Below are positions 11,346-24,768 of a stretch of 64,000 nucleotides of DNA, piece after piece. A program made the translations under genes and the position numbers. Location of the stretch: assembly GCA_030062745.1 (NCBI GenBank), contig CP099841.1:34650368-34714367 (forward strand), written 5' to 3'. This DNA is from Capitulum mitella (Eukaryota > Arthropoda > Thecostraca > Pollicipedomorpha > Pollicipedidae). Position 1 is the first letter of the stretch, and each line of letters starts with the position of its first letter. A model generated the notes under the pieces. The model searched no databases and was not told where the DNA came from. It saw nothing but the letters and a program-made list of their open reading frames with translations.

Positions 11346-14300
11346 CACAACGATTGTGAAGGGTCCGCGGCGTTCTGTGAACAAAACGGCGTCATGTGAA
11401 CTGGTCTGCCAGCAAAGCAGCGTTCTGCCGGCTGATCTGCCAGCAGAGCAGTGTCTTCCCGACTGTTCTGTCGGCAGCGCGATGTCCTGCCGAATGTTCT
11501 GCCAGCAGATGCCCGCTCCATCTGGTCTGTCGACGTGCCGCGCAGACAAGCCCGCAGGGCGTGGCAGCGGCCGGCCAGCTCCCAGACGTCGCTGCTCACC
11601 AGACACGCGGGACGCAGGTCACACCGCTGCCGCGCGCGCGGCACCGTCCGACTGAGCGGTCCTCTGAATCAGCCGGAACAGGAGGCCGGCCAGGGTAACG
11701 GCCGGTGGGTTTGTGGTGACTGCACGGCCGCGCCGTCCGGGTCACGGACCGCGGCGGAGCTCGCCCCGCAGACGGCGGCCGCTGGCGGGCCGGCCTGACC
11801 AGGCGGGCGGCCTGACTCACCGGTCAAACGACACGTCGGCTGGAACAAGGGGAGGCACGGCCTCACGCACCGCCGGAGGCAGCAGTGGACCAGCGCGGCC
11901 AGACGCACCGACAAAGGCACCATCGGACTAACCCAGCCAGACGCATTGCCAGAGGCACCAGCGGACTAACTCCGTCAGACGCGCCGCCAGACAGGCCTGC
12001 GGCACGGACGGAGCCCAAAGGACACAGCTTCGGACGGTTACCGCTCGGGCGGTGGCCACCAGCCCCGCAGATACGCACCGGCGCCGAGACACGAGCAGAA
12101 CACGCCGAGGGCCATGACGCGTTCAGCAAGCCTCACTGGCCGTGCGCCGATCAGCAGGCGATTCACAGGTGAGAAGACAACTTCTGTCACCGGCGATGTC
12201 CAACGCTTATGTCCAACACACCACCGGCACACTTCGGCCACCGCACAGCACTGGGGACGTCAAAGCGTCACCGGCGCCAGGCGCCGCCTGTCAGCCAGCG
12301 ACGGCGAGAGCCGCCGACTGTCAGACAGCGCGGCGCAAACCGCCGACCAGCCCGCCCCGCCGACCGGAAGCGCGGCCGACGTGCCGACAGCCGCCGCCCT
12401 GTTTCCGCCGTGCGCAGCGCCCGACACGGCCAGCGCCCGACACAGGGCCAGCGCCCGGCGGCCGTGTCGGCAGTCCACTGGCGCGGAGAACACTGCCGGC
12501 CACGTGCCTCAGGACGCCGCCACCCCGTTATCGACCCATTACAGCCCGATAGGATGGCGTCATATACTGGCTAACGGCTCTGTCCGGCCGGGCGCCGGCG
12601 GCACGCGCTTAAATCAATCTGTCCGGTGACTCATAATCACCAGATTTCCGCGGAAATTAGTCGTCAGAAGTTGACTTCAAAGACGCTCGGAATCAACGCA
12701 CGGGTTACTGGTGATTCATTCGCGCAGTCTGGTCCGGCTGATTCGCTGTAAATGGAATCTGCGTCCAAATCATTCATCTGCGACGCGTTCCCGATTTTGT
12801 TCGTCCCAGTTTGATTGTATCGCTCTCCAACCTAACAGAGAGCTTCGCGGCTTTCTACCGACCCCACCCATCACATCACATGCGAGACCGCAGGAGGACC
12901 AAGAGCCAAAGATCCTATCGCGCGTATTCACAAGAAGGCTAATCACAGCCCGAGGGTTTGCCTGCGCTGTTGGCCTGCAGGTGGCTCTGGTCGCGAGACT
13001 TCTGGTGGCGCCCAGCCGTACAAGCTAGTTCAGTCTACCGTCCCTAGATGTCTCTGCAAACGCACTCTGCCATCGCGGGAATGTGAGTCACGTCCGCGCA
13101 ATTCCGTTGGCATTCAAGTGAAGAGCACTCGAGTTGTTTTGAGATAACATTTGATTCACTCGGGGGCAAATGAAACCGACGTCAATTCACGATGGAGTCC
13201 GGACCGTGTACAAGTCCGTGGTGACGACATGGGAATAATATGGAATCTAGGAGCACTGGTCTGCGACGACACAAAACCGACACAAAATAACCAAGACAGA
13301 ACACAACGAACATGGAAAGTATTAGCATAGTTCAGTAGACCGACGCCAACCCCGGGTGTGGCCACGGTTTAGAAATTGAGGGGGGCAAACTGACTGCATT
13401 CCGCCAAGAACGTTCCGGACAAGGGCAAAAATTACCTTTTTTTGGGGCGTTGCATGGCAAACTATGGTTGAAATCAATGTTGTCACATTTCAGAGTTAAA
13501 GGAGCTGTGTCGCCAATGGGGAAATACCTATCTGCTACTACAAAAAAAATTCGGGGGACAAATCAACAGTCCTGGAAAACTGCACGGACGTGTCCCACGA
13601 GAGTTATCTTATTGTTATTGTATTGTAGTTATTGTAAGCCCGGAGAGATTACAACCACGACGTCAATGAATAAAACGTGGCGGGCCCAGTAATCGTGACC
13701 GTTGACAGGGCATTGCGAAATGTCCACCAGCCTAGGTACATCCTGAGCATAACCTAAGCGGCGGGCCTTAGCCCGTAACCATCCCAGCGAGCTTAAATGA
13801 CGAAATGGAGGCATAAACTCGGCCAAATACAGCAACATGCACGGAAGAATATGGCCAAGACCTTAACCTAAAACCTGCATGTTGAACAAAGCTTCTGGGC
13901 GTCGAGACGTACAAGCACCTAAACACACAGCGTGACACCAAACAACACCCCAGCGGACCTCCACCGCCACACAAACGCCTCGAGCGTCCGCGACCCCACC
14001 TAAGCGGGCTAACAACAGACAACAGGGCGCACAGGGCGGGCGGCGACGGCGAGCCGGGGCCGCGACACGTGTCGCACGCCTGCACGCGATACGCAGCGGC
14101 GCCGGGTCGGCGCGGTCAGGGCCGCGACGGCGACCCTGGGGGGGGGGGGACCGACCGCGACCCACCGACCCGCGCTGCTCCCGGCGGCCGGTCACACTGC
14201 CCGGCTGCGGGCCGGCGAGGGTCGCGCCGTCCGGCCCCAGTTTCGTCCGGCGTCGGTCGTGTGGGCCGCCGCTGGGGCGGGGTCGGCGGCCGCGCGCTCA

Positions 14301-14667
14301 GACCTCGGAGGCGCCTCGTTCGCGGCGCCAGCCGTCCCACGCACGCTGCACGCTCGCGCGGCGCGTGAACAAGATGTCTATCGCGCGCGGCCGGCGGCGG
14401 CCCGCTTCTCCGACCGCTTATTTAAATCTATTCTGACCCAGTTGGCCGCCACAAGGCGCTCTAATTGGTCGTCGGAGCGCAGCCGAGCCGGCTCGGACCG
14501 TCTGCCGGATTACCCTAATGGCGTGCGGCCTGGTTAGCGGCTTCATCTATCAGTTGGTCGTGCCGAGGTGTTTACCGCGGCCGGCAATAACAAATCGGCC
14601 GGCCGGCGAGGATGGGCTGGCGCCGCGCGGGGGACCGGCCGCCGCGGCCCGGGGCGCCGCCGGAACC
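11346..14667. other. No gene seen
   Basis: GC-rich DNA (11.4-12.6 kb) and balanced DNA (12.6-14.0 kb) are followed by another GC-rich block. A run of 12 G lies at 14138-14149. Open frames here overlap each other on both strands and show no splice context. Confidence 0.5.
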
Positions 14668-14838
14668 GGGAACCAGCCAGCACCATCGAAACCGGGAACC
14701 AGCCGCAGCAGCATCGCCACCGGGAACCAGCCGGAGCACCATCGCCATCGGGAACCAGCCGGAGCACTATCGCCACCGGGAACCAGCCGCAGCACCATCG
14801 CCACCGGGAACCAGCCGCAGCACCATCGCAACCGGGCA
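14668..14838. repeat. 28-bp minisatellite, six copies
   Basis: Units begin with GGGAACCAGCC and continue GCAGCACCATCGCCACC. The first copy is 26 bp and the rest are 28 bp. Variation is confined to a few positions (CGCAGC/CGGAGC, ACCATC/ACTATC, CCACC/CCATC/CAACC). All six frames stay open through most of the array, which explains the long frames on both strands. No evidence of coding. Confidence 0.9.
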
Positions 14839-15544
14839 CCGGTGCCAGGCGGGTGACGTCCGCCGAAGGCTCCGTAGAATGTGGGCGGTAGTGAACTGGT
14901 CCGTCATAATGTCACGATTAACTGAAGGTGCGTGGCCTTCCGATGATGGCCGAGCTAATAGGACGGCAGTTTGAGGAGATAACATCGGCAGTTCGAAGGA
15001 CACCACTTCTACACTTCCGGTCGCAACGAATTCACCGATGAGAGGCGAAGACCAGCATCGAGTCCTTCTCCGATCTGCCCTCTCAGGGTTTGTTTCCGGA
15101 TCTCACAATGGCTTGAGACTTTGTTGGCAGACTGCTTACATCAAAACATGGCTGGCGAGCACCACGGCCCGGTGAACCACCCAAAATGTCAATTTTCCAC
15201 GGGGACTGGGCGGTGTCATGAAGCCCAAAAGAGTCCCATGAGACGGCTTCGGGCTCCCCATCCTGCGTTAAGTGACATACCAATGACAATTCACTGCAGG
15301 ACTAAGCGGTACCGGGCAAAGTGAGGGGCACGTCCACGTCCTCGAGACACCGGCCGAAGAACATCTTCCACATGCCGAGCGAGTCTGCTACGTTCCATTA
15401 CTCGAGCGAAAGGGATTCTCCACCCCAATGAGGGTGACGCGCTGACTAATTCTGTTGTAGAAACATTCAGCCGCTGTGTCGGTACTCATTCGCGAGCATG
15501 TTAACGACACGCGGCTAACACGTTCCGCGCAGCAGGCGGACAAG
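14839..15544. other. Balanced-composition DNA, nothing recognised
   Basis: No repeat, RNA gene or exon-like sequence was recognised in this stretch. Confidence 0.5.
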
Positions 15545-15620
15545 CAGGCGGAACCAGGAACCCTGCGATCCCAAAACCAACGTCCTAACCGACCACGCCA
15601 CGCCCCCGGCCGGGTCACCA
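15545..15620 (-). repeat. tRNA-like SINE head
   Basis: On the minus strand the sequence contains GCGTGGTCGGTTAGGACG, like the A box and D-arm of Glu/Asp-type tRNAs. After tRNA-like spacing comes a region around GGGTTCCTGGTTCCGCC that is close to a B box. Pairing is imperfect and the anticodon loop is unclear, so a tRNA-derived SINE is more likely than a gene. A second A-box-like word, TGGCTCAATTAGTGAAGC, lies on the same strand at about 15785-15802, upstream of this one. Confidence 0.4.
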
Positions 15621-16550
15621 ACCGTTGCGAGGGCCATGCGAGCGTCTTGCGGGCGCGCCCCGGTCCCCATCGCCGAGACACCGCCGGCGGCGGCCAACGG
15701 TCGGCCGGCGACTTCCGCGGCGACCGCACGGTTCCGGGCGCGCGCCCACCAAGGCCGGGCCGGCCATCCTCAAGTCAGACAGCTTCACTAATTGAGCCAG
15801 GACCAACAACCCCGCCGCAATCACGGAGGACCGGCGGCGCGCGCCGGCGCCTAATTACGGCCGCTCCGGCGCTCCGCAGCGCTCTCAGCCACCGCTCCCC
15901 TTCTTCCCCGCTAATGAGGACTGCCGCGAACTTACCGGCCAGGTCTGCGGCATGTATTATGGCTGCCCCCAGCCCTCTCTAACACCTGGCCTTAGCCTCG
16001 AGCCACGGTCGTAAACCAACATTGCTGCCGAGGTGGTCGTAATTACGAGAACGACAGAGTGCATCTGAACAAACACAGCAGACATACAAACCGACAGTCA
16101 TCTAGACACCTAAAAACGCGGTTCATGCGTGCAGTCCTACCAGAAATATATCTATACATCTAGCCTACAACGTAAGAACGGTTGAAACACGCCAGCGGCG
16201 AGCGGCTCAGGTTCCAGACCGGACGCGGCGAATCCAGCCGTGCCAATCGAGCGTCAGGCGATCCGTTCCGCCGTGTCGGGCCGGAACGGAACGGAACGAC
16301 TGCGGCGGCGGCTGCGGCGAGCGCCGCGCACGTGGCCTCGTAACTCGACCGGAGCGGGCTCGAGCGGACGAGGCGACGCCGACCAACGACCCCGCTGTCC
16401 GGTGTCGGTGTCGGCAGCCGTGCGGTATGGGCGTCATACGCTGCCTGGCGGCGGTGGCTAGAGCCGGCCGCCGGACCGGCTCTGTGTCTCTCTCGCTGGG
16501 GCGCGTGCTCGGTTCTGATCTGTGGCCCGGCCAGGAGGCCCGCCCGGCTC
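15621..16550. other. No gene seen
   Basis: GC-rich (15.6-16.0 kb), then a short AT-richer patch around 16.0-16.2 kb, then GC-rich again. Apart from the A-box-like word noted in the preceding SINE entry, I see nothing. Confidence 0.5.
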
Positions 16551-16620
16551 CGGCTTCCTCCCCCCGGCTTCCTCCCCCCGGCTTCCTCCCCCCGGCTTCC
16601 TCCCCCCGGCTTCCTCCTCC
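16551..16620. repeat. 14-bp minisatellite, five copies
   Basis: CGGCTTCCTCCCCC repeats head to tail five times. The first four copies are perfect and the last has one C-to-T change. The strand is strongly pyrimidine-rich, so triplex or other non-B structure is possible. Confidence 0.95.
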
Positions 16621-19602
16621 CGGTCCGGCTCCGAGCTCCGCCCGGCCACGGCCTCCTCACCGGACCTGCACCGGGCCGGAGGTCGCCCCCTCCTGTCCCA
16701 GGCCCGGGGTCGTCACAGGGTCTCCCCCGCTCTGGTCCCACACCAGATCCGGACTGAGGTCGTCCCCCTCCTGAGGCCATCCCAGACCTGTCCGCCTGCG
16801 CTCAGGCCCGCCGGAGCAGCTCACATTGAGCGAGATTTACATACGGCGATGGGTAGCGGCTCGTCAAAAGGCCGTAAAGTCGCTCGAACGGCGCCGCAGG
16901 TACGGCGCGGCACGCCGCCGCTGCACCGCCGCGCGCAATTGAAAAGTGAAAGCGGCCCGACCTGCCGGCGCCGGCACTTTGCCGGGGCTCGGCTCGCTAT
17001 CGGCGCGATAACTCGCCGCTCAAAGGATCGATGGCACCGCGCGCTGCGGTGGGAAGGCCGCCCGCGCTTCATCGCGAGGGCGGCGAGAGGTCGAATCAAT
17101 GTGGCGCGCTCACCGGCGCAGCAGTAATCCGTCATGACGGAGCTTCCTGCTCAGGCCCGCCAGACAGCGCTTCCTTGAAGCTTGTCGTACGCCTCATGGA
17201 ACAGCGCGGAAAACCGGGTTTTTGTGGTCTTTCAGAAGTTCAGAGAGTAACGTCGTTGTGCCACACTAATTCGACATAGTTTATGGAAGGTGTTATCAAG
17301 GTACCATGCGCGGTTTTCATCGAGTTCCACGGGCACCGACGCTAACCAGCCATGTCCGGTCGACGGTACGGCCCACAGGTCTGGGACATATGGCAGCGTT
17401 GTGTTTTGTGCTGTGGTTCTATCAAGGCCACCCGTGTCTGGTTGCACGTCCTTATTATCTCGGCAGCTTTCGCTGCTCGCTCTGTTCTTTGTTTTTGCTT
17501 GTAAAATCAAGGCAGTTTAAAACGAACGGATGGGAGATCATGGAGGATTCGAAAAACATAGGTTCATCCACGAGTCTCGACATAAAAAATCTGCCACTGC
17601 CAGGAGTGGGAAATACGTTTGTTTCGTCACAGACGAGAGGTATGACGCTTCATTAAACCGATCATCGTGGTGCATATCTGGCCTGAGCGACGCAAACTGG
17701 CGGTCGGCCAAGCGCGCTCGAACGCGTTCTCGACATTTGGTTACACCAATGCATCATACGCCGTTGTCCGCCGCAGGAAGCGGCATTGACAGCCCATTGT
17801 TACGCGGGGCCACCCCGCCTCATCTCGATGGCCTCGCGCATCAATCTCACGTCAGGCACCACTCCACCCGACTGAGCATAATAAATGCCGATAGTAACGC
17901 GATAAGGCTATTGACATCACCAGTGCTGCAGAAAGCAACACTCCTAACCGTCGGACAGGCGTTTCCAATCTTCTTGATTTATCGCAAAGAATCTAATTTG
18001 CAAACTTCAACAGTTATTAGCCGCAAGAGATTTATAGGTATAATCTAAACTGAAAACACTACTGCATTTACAGAGCAAGGAGTTGAACTACGAATGGAGC
18101 AATGTCTGTTCAACAGCACGTCAATATATCAAATACGTAAAACAATCGAACGTTGAAAGTAGCCACGCAGGACGGCCAACAGACCAACAGCGGCCGTCCA
18201 CCCCGGACGCAGACCGGGACACGGCCGCTGGTAATTGACCGTACGGTGGCAATCTTTCAACAGAAACTTGACACAACCCTGTCGCGGAGAGCGGCCCCTG
18301 GCGGCGACCTGTCCCGTCACGCACGTGACGGACGGACGCCGGTCGGGTCCACGCCTGCGCCTGCGTGACGCCGTGACGCCCGGCGGCGGCTGGCGAGAGG
18401 GCTCCCTCGCTCGTTAGGGCCGGCTCTCGGCGCGGAGCCCGGCGCCGCCCCAGCCTGGCGGCTGACACGCGGCTGCGTATGTCCCGGGGTGGCGCCCCCG
18501 GGGGGAGCTGGTTCGTGCCGGCGCCTTAGGCACGGCCACGGCCTTCCCAGGCGGCCGCGCGAAGGCCGCGCGACTTCGGCGGCAGCGCTGAGAGCGCGAC
18601 AGCCGCGCGGCGCAGGATCCGCCGCTGCCGCGCCATTACCGCCGCCGCGCCGGTCAAGGCTGCGGCGCGTGACGGCGAAAGAGCGCCGGTTCTCGGCATC
18701 TGGCCGGGCCGTGGGCGAGCCGGCGGCGCTCGGAGGCGGCCGGGGGTCGGCGCGGGCCGCCGTGACCCGGCCACCGAGCCGGCCGACGATCCGCCGACAA
18801 TTGGCGCGCGAGCGCCGCTTAATTCGCCGCGAATACGAGCACTCCAAGGTGACTGCTGCTCGCCGGCTCACACCCCGGCGGGTGGGATTCTCGGGCGCGG
18901 GCCTCGCCGGTGCAGGGGCCTGCCGATACCGGGCCAGACGGGGCGCGGCAAAAACGGCCGAACCGTCCCGGAGACGGACGGCTGGGCCCGCCGTCGCACG
19001 ACCGGCGACAGACGACAATCCCGACGGCGTGAGCTTTTCACGACAGGCGAGGCGGTCGGACGACGTCGCCTCCCACGGAGAGACGACCGAGAAAAACGGC
19101 CGCAAATAAGGGCCAGTTACAGTTCCCTTCGATGGCTCGTGGTTGTCATTCTAGGACAAAGAGACCACGTGCTAGGGGATTCTAGGACAAAGATACACGT
19201 GCACATACGAGCCTGGAGCCGAAAAGAATCTCGTAATGTGTCGATTAATGAAGAAGATAAAAACACGGAACTAATGCTTCTCTGAACACAGATCAGCTTT
19301 TTCAATATAACGCCAGATATCAATAGTGATTCATTAATCGCACATCAAACAGCTTTGTGGATGTTCGATCGACCGCCGAGTCAAGAGGTGATGGTCAAGA
19401 TACACAGGAAAAAGGATAGCACAAGAGACAAACCATTTACTGCTGAAACATCCCTCCGATCCTCTTCCAGAGTCTGACCCGTGCCCAAGACACGACACAC
19501 GTGGGGAGACGGACGGTCCGTCCAACGCCCTGCCGCCAGAGGCGCTGCCATCGGGACCGGGCCGGACCGGACCCTGACCCGACCTGACTTGACCTGACGT
19601 AC
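16621..19602. other. No gene seen
   Basis: GC-rich to 16.9 kb, balanced 17.1-18.1 kb, GC-rich again 18.2-19.1 kb with GTGACG words near 18320-18380. If the minus-strand gene continues, this is intron downstream of the exon ending at 19603. I could not find its next exon with confidence. Confidence 0.5.
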
Positions 19603-20166
19603 CTGAGGGCGGCTCGTCGTCGCCCAGCCGCTGGCCGAGACCGGCCGGCAGGGTGGCGCACCGGTCCCGGCTCTTGGCGCGCCCCACCAGCCGGGCGTAC
19701 AGCTGGCGGCCGCGGCTGCGGCCCAGCGTGGTCGGCTGCGGCTCGCACGCAACGGCCGGCTCCGGCGCCTCCGGCGGCGGCGGCGGCGGCGGCGGGTTTT
19801 CGTCGAAGTAGCCACACTGCACGGCGCGCACGACGGCCGGGCCGCCGCCGCCGGCACCCAGCTCGGCGGCGGCCGCGCGCGCCGGGCTGAAGCCGTGCCG
19901 GGAGGCGTGCGGCGACTTCAGCAGGCTCAGGCACTTGGTGAACGACTTGGGCAGCGATCGCGAGTAACCGCCCAGGCTCTCGATGTAGTCCTGCATGCGG
20001 CGGCGTTCGACGCTGCGGTCGCGCGCCGCCGCCGCCTCCGCTGCCGCTGCCGCCGCCGCCGCTGCGTGGGACGCGTCGTGCACGCGCATGTCCTCGGTGC
20101 CGCCGTCGGTGTCGTCGGTAAGTCGGATGGTGAGCCGGGAGCGGCTTCTCTCCCCGCTCGCGCGGG
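19603..20166 (-). CDS. Ala/Pro-rich exon of the minus-strand gene (partial)
   Basis: This is a partial internal exon, product unknown. It opens with an Arg/Ser and acidic stretch (TDDTDGGTED), then an Ala tract with Glu and Arg that could form a helix. A more ordinary stretch follows, with DYIESLGGYSRSLPKSF and then CLSLLKSPHASRHGFS. A Gly/Ala linker leads to a run of eight Pro, and then a basic segment (GRSRGRQLYARLVGR). The 3' edge is a good donor, CTCAG|GTACGT, in phase 1. The 5' edge is my choice: a pyrimidine-rich acceptor ending GTGTAG at 20167, which leaves the frame open; an in-frame stop lies just upstream. That acceptor implies phase 1, while the acidic exon ends in phase 0, so an exon is missing between them or the true acceptor differs. 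Low-complexity parts are composition-driven; the middle part looks genuinely coding. Confidence 0.65.
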
Positions 20167-23100
20167 CTACACGAGCACAAGTCCAGTCTCTCGCTCAGGC
20201 GAGCGGCGCCCCTGAGTCTGCACTCGTTACTTCCGGTCGCTCAGGCGGAGTTCAGGAGTGTCTCTCCGCTCCACGTTGGTCAGCCTTCTGTGGCGCTGCT
20301 CGTCCGATGGCAGTATGTTCCCACTCCACACGGGCGAGCGGGCCGGTGGCGCACTGAGATCAGGACTCCGGTCAGTCGGCGGAGGAGCTCTCGGAGCTCT
20401 CGGAGCTGTCGCAGCTCGGCGCGGAGGCGGGCCGGACAGGCAGGCCCCCACGGCGCCGCCACCCAGGTATCGGTAAACACGGGCGGGTCACAGGACCGCC
20501 TGTTCTCGCCAAGGATAGGCGGCCGTAATGGCCCGTCGCGGCGATTTCCGTCCCACCGGCGACCGTCACCGAAAACAGCGGATGTCGGCGCCGCCCCCGC
20601 CCCCGCCCGCAGCCGCCGACACACGATCAGGCGGCGTCACCGCGAAACATAGGCCGATACCGGGCGACGACACCGACCCTGAGCGCGCCGACCACGAGCC
20701 GACAGCGGCCGACGGAGACGGAGCTGTTCCGAAGACTGAGCCGGACACGTCAACGACACGGCGGTCGACGGGCTTTCTAATGTTAACAAAGACCCGTCCC
20801 GATTGGTAGAAAGCGGGCCACGTGCAACCGAAAGGCAAAACCTATGTCCAACGTGGGCGATAGCCGATATGATGGCTATCGCCCCATATAAGTCGGACAC
20901 ATCGGAAGGAGACCCCAATGCACCGGTTTCCAGTGTTAACACAGTTTTTAAGAAAGAAACGGGTACAAGCAACCAACCGGGCCGGCAATTTTTCCTGGGT
21001 TTAAGACCGATGTGAACCGAGGTTTTTGACTTGTATGCGTAAAACGTGTCAAGTGCCCGCACAATGAAAACCAGTTAATTTGGTAGCAGAGCGAAATCAA
21101 ATTACGAAGAGGGCGAGCCGAACAATATACTCCATCAAGAACAAACAAACACAAACCAACTGACGGCGAGGACTCCAGACCGTCGACAGGACGCCGGAGA
21201 ACCCAGCAGATTCCAAAAACGTCCGGCGTCCGCCGCGTCCTGCCCTCAGCGCTCACCACTGCCGTCCGTCCTCGCGCTCCGGCCGAGCTCCGCGCGGCAC
21301 TGGCGGCAGCGCCGAACTGCGCGGCACTGGCGGCGTCCGCCAGGCGGCGGCGGCGGCGGCGGCCCACATGTGCCGGCGTCGCTGACGCCGCACGCATCTT
21401 CGCCCACGGGCCGGCGGCCGGCGGCGACGCCTCGGCGCGCTGCGCGGCGGGCGGCCGACCACACACGGCGGTGATGAGTCCTCGCGGGACACGCCCTGCT
21501 GACGAGCCGCCCGGGGGCGGCCGCTGCCGGACCGGCCTCCAGGGAGAAGTACTCAGAGGAGCAGTTCTCAAATGATGAGGTCCCGAGGTCGCGGAGGCGA
21601 CATCCACCCGCACTGTGCCGACGAACGCCCCGAGGACGGCTCCGAGCATGCACACGCCGGGTCGCAGTTGCCCGTCAGACCACTACAACCGCCAATGACC
21701 GCTGCCCGGCTCGGCCCGTCAACCAGGGTAGGAGGAACTTCCGGCCCAGCCGGCTCCCCAGTCGGCCGCCGCTCGTCCCTGCACAACATCGCGGCGGACA
21801 GCAGGGCCGCGTCTGCCTGATCAGCAGCACCGACACGAAGCCCCGCCGCCGCGGCCTTTCCCGCCGGACGCCGTGCCGAGTCGGCGTTCCGGTGATGCAC
21901 GCCGTCACCGAGCCCGCGCGCCGCGCCGGGTGGTAGTGCTGGCACCGAGCCGCCTCGTCCAGTCTGATCGCCAACCGGACAACACTGGCGACGCACGGCG
22001 CACGAAAGCCGCACGTCCCATCACGCGAGATGCGGACCAAACGGGCTGCGACACTGTCGACAATAAACAGCACCGGCCGACACTCAATAATGGCGGCGGT
22101 CGGAGCGGGTGGCCCCGGAATCCATCTCAGGCCGGGGTTGCGGTTCACTCCCCGGAGCCGGGCCGGGCTCAGGCTGCGCCCCGTCCTCCCCGCCCCGCTC
22201 CGCCGGCGGCCGTCAGGCGATTTATCGGCGCACGACTGGGCTTCGCTCTCGGCCCGGTCGTGTCCACTCAGGGCGCCACGGCCGGCACCGGACGGCCATC
22301 AGCGACCCGCCCCTGAGCGGGGCGCGCCGCGGCGTCCGGGAGTCGGGGAAACACGGAGGCGGCAGAGTGCCGAGCTGCGGCCTCGCCCGCCGGCCGTGAA
22401 AGCCTGCAGCCGGCGCGGCGATCCGGATAGCGACCGCCGAGCTCGCCGCCCAGCGGCGCCGGCGCATGGCACGCGACAGCATAGTGAGCGGACCGGGGAC
22501 TCACGTCTTTCACGAGCGTCAGACTGCCGTTTTTGGGTCCATGTCTGTTCCGAGCGCCAGCCTGCTGTTTTTGGGGTCATCTACAGCGAGGACGTCTGCA
22601 GCGGTCGGCGACCGTCTGACGGCTGCCACAGCTCGGCCGCGCTCTCCGTCGGCGGGTCGCTGCACGTCAGAGCCGCGGCCGGGCCGCCAGCCGCCGCCCG
22701 GCCATCTCTCACACGTCAGCGGCGTTTTGCCGCGTCACGCCTCCGACGCCGAGCGCGGCGGCGCTCGCGCCCCTTACGGCCGCGCCGCGTGGGCTCGACG
22801 CGACAGGGAGGCGGCCATCGGGCGGCCATCGCCAGTCTCGGGCGTCGGCCCTGGAAGGGTCAGCGGCTCAGCTGACTGAGTACGCCTGCCGACGCCGGGA
22901 CCCGTCGACCGCGCGGCAGCTCTCGGCCGCCAATTTACATTTCTGTCTGCCACCTAATAGCGCTCTTCCTCTGCCGCGGAATTCGGCGGTTACGCGGCCG
23001 GTCGCAGAGGGCGGGGACCGAGGCGAAGACGCCGCGGCGCCGTCTGTCGTCACCCGCGACGCGGCTGAGACTTTCGTGACGCAGGGAAGGCCATGTCCTC

Positions 23101-24643
23101 ATCGCAGATGCCACCAACGTGGCCAGCAGCCTCCACAGGGTAACCGGGGGGAGGGGAGGGCAAGTGGCCCCTCTGCTGCCAGTTCCGTCCCACCTGGGCC
23201 GCTCCTGTGGCCGTGTACAACTGCCGATTTCCCGGCCGGCTGGGCGCGGCGCGCTCAGCCAGAAACGGGACCAATCCGGGCCGCGACCGGACGACAGGGG
23301 CCAGACGGTGCGGCCGGGCGGCGGCCAGTGTCGGCGCGCCTCCGCCCGCCGGCCGTCACGGTCCACTGTGTCGCCCGTTACCGCCGCACCGTCCCCTGCC
23401 AGAGTCCGCCGTCCCGTCCGTCCGCGCCCAGACCGACACTGGCCCGTCCGAGCCCCGGACGAAGGCAGAGCCGCACACGTCTCCTTTCTCTGAGGTCGGT
23501 GGCATCGGAAGCCCCGAGATGCCTCGGTTTAACGGCCGAAACCGGGAGAATCATCGCTGCCGGCCGGCCCAGTGTGAACACGGCCTGCGCCTGTGGACCG
23601 GAAAACCCGGCCAGCGCCCACTTCCACGGCTGTCAGCCGGCGATTCATCTGGACCGGGCGGCCATCGGTCACGGCAGCGGAGCGGCTCGTGCGCACCCCT
23701 CCCGGCGCCGCCGCCGCCGCCGCCGCATTCCAGCCGCCGCCCGATAGAATTTAAATTCGGCCGACACCTGTTGAAGACGTTAGAGCCGGCGGCGGCGCGC
23801 GGCTGGGCGGCGCGGGAGGCTGCGCCTGCCGCCCGCCGCCCACCGCCCGCCGCCGGATCACACCGTCACCGGCCAACGGCGCACGGCCGCCGGCCAACGG
23901 CACGCGGCCGGCCGCAGGCACAAGGGGACCGGAGGCATCCGCGCGACGCCTCAGGGCGTCAGGGCCTCAGGATCACGGCAAAAACCCGAACATGAACTTA
24001 TTGCTGAGTGGTGATTATATACGAGTAAAAGGGTTGCCTTATGCTATAAAGAGGCCATATATTCCCGCAAGGACAGCCCGATGAATAGAAGGGAAATGGG
24101 ACGGGAAGTTTGGCAGACAGGACGAGCTTCTGCCGGTCGGCAGCCACGCTGCTCTTCCGGCCGCTGATTGGTCGGCTTGGCTGCCACCGATCGGCTGATA
24201 CGACAATCACAGCCGGCTCTTGGCTGAATCTGAACGCCGAGAAGGGTGCCAGAGAGCGGGACGATGAAGCCTGGACCAGGCTTTCGTCAGTGGCCGCAGA
24301 CCAGGAGCGCCGCCGTGCAGCCCAATACGCCCACCCCCCGCCGGTGCCAGCTGAGCTGCCATCAGCGGCACTTCTCTCGGGGGACATCCGCTGAGCGCCA
24401 TCCGTCCGCAGCAGGGAACCACCTGCCATAAATATCCCGTGTTCTCCGGCAGACATTACGGACCCCCGCGCTGCAAGCTGCACGCACTGCGGATGGCCGA
24501 GGAACGCACGGGACAGGCTCCGCGCTCAAGCCACTCTCATCACCGTCCGTCAATGTCTGGTGCCGTATTTCTGGCCGTCTCTCAGTAATGTGACGCGTCA
24601 CGCACAGTGCTCAACGGTCGGCTGGTATCCCGGTATTGGCGAC
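20167..24643. other. Intronic or intergenic, no further exon seen
   Basis: On the preferred model this is intron of the minus-strand gene. It holds a perfect small hairpin (20855-20884) and is very GC-rich at 21.2-24.0 kb, where long frames on both strands are not supported by splice context. Confidence 0.45.
20855..20884. repeat. Perfect 11-bp inverted repeat with 8-nt loop
   Basis: GGGCGATAGCC is followed by an 8-base spacer and then GGCTATCGCCC. The pairing is exact. It could form a stable hairpin in RNA or a small cruciform. It is too short for a typical microRNA precursor, and no terminator logic applies in a eukaryote. Confidence 0.8.
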
Positions 24644-24709
24644 GCTATAGGTGGCTATAGGCTATAGGCTATAGGCTATAGGCTATAGGCTATAGGCTAT
24701 AGGCTATAG
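24644..24709. repeat. Heptamer microsatellite (GCTATAG)n
   Basis: Eight perfect tandem GCTATAG units occupy 24654-24709. One further unit at 24644-24650 is separated by GTG. Each unit contains the palindrome CTATAG. Confidence 0.95.
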
Positions 24710-24768
24710 GCTGGCGTCGAGCCGGGAGGACGCCCCTGCCGCGACGGCGGGCTGTGGCACAGGCCATA

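Noticed and set aside
18317-19109. Overlapping 206- and 262-codon frames on both strands
   Set aside because: GC-rich composition artefact; no splice-bounded exon. I also considered and rejected it as the next exon after 19603.
24654-24709. Telomere-like repeat reading of (GCTATAG)n
   Set aside because: It does not match known animal telomere units such as TTAGGG or TTAGG. Eight copies of a heptamer are an ordinary microsatellite.
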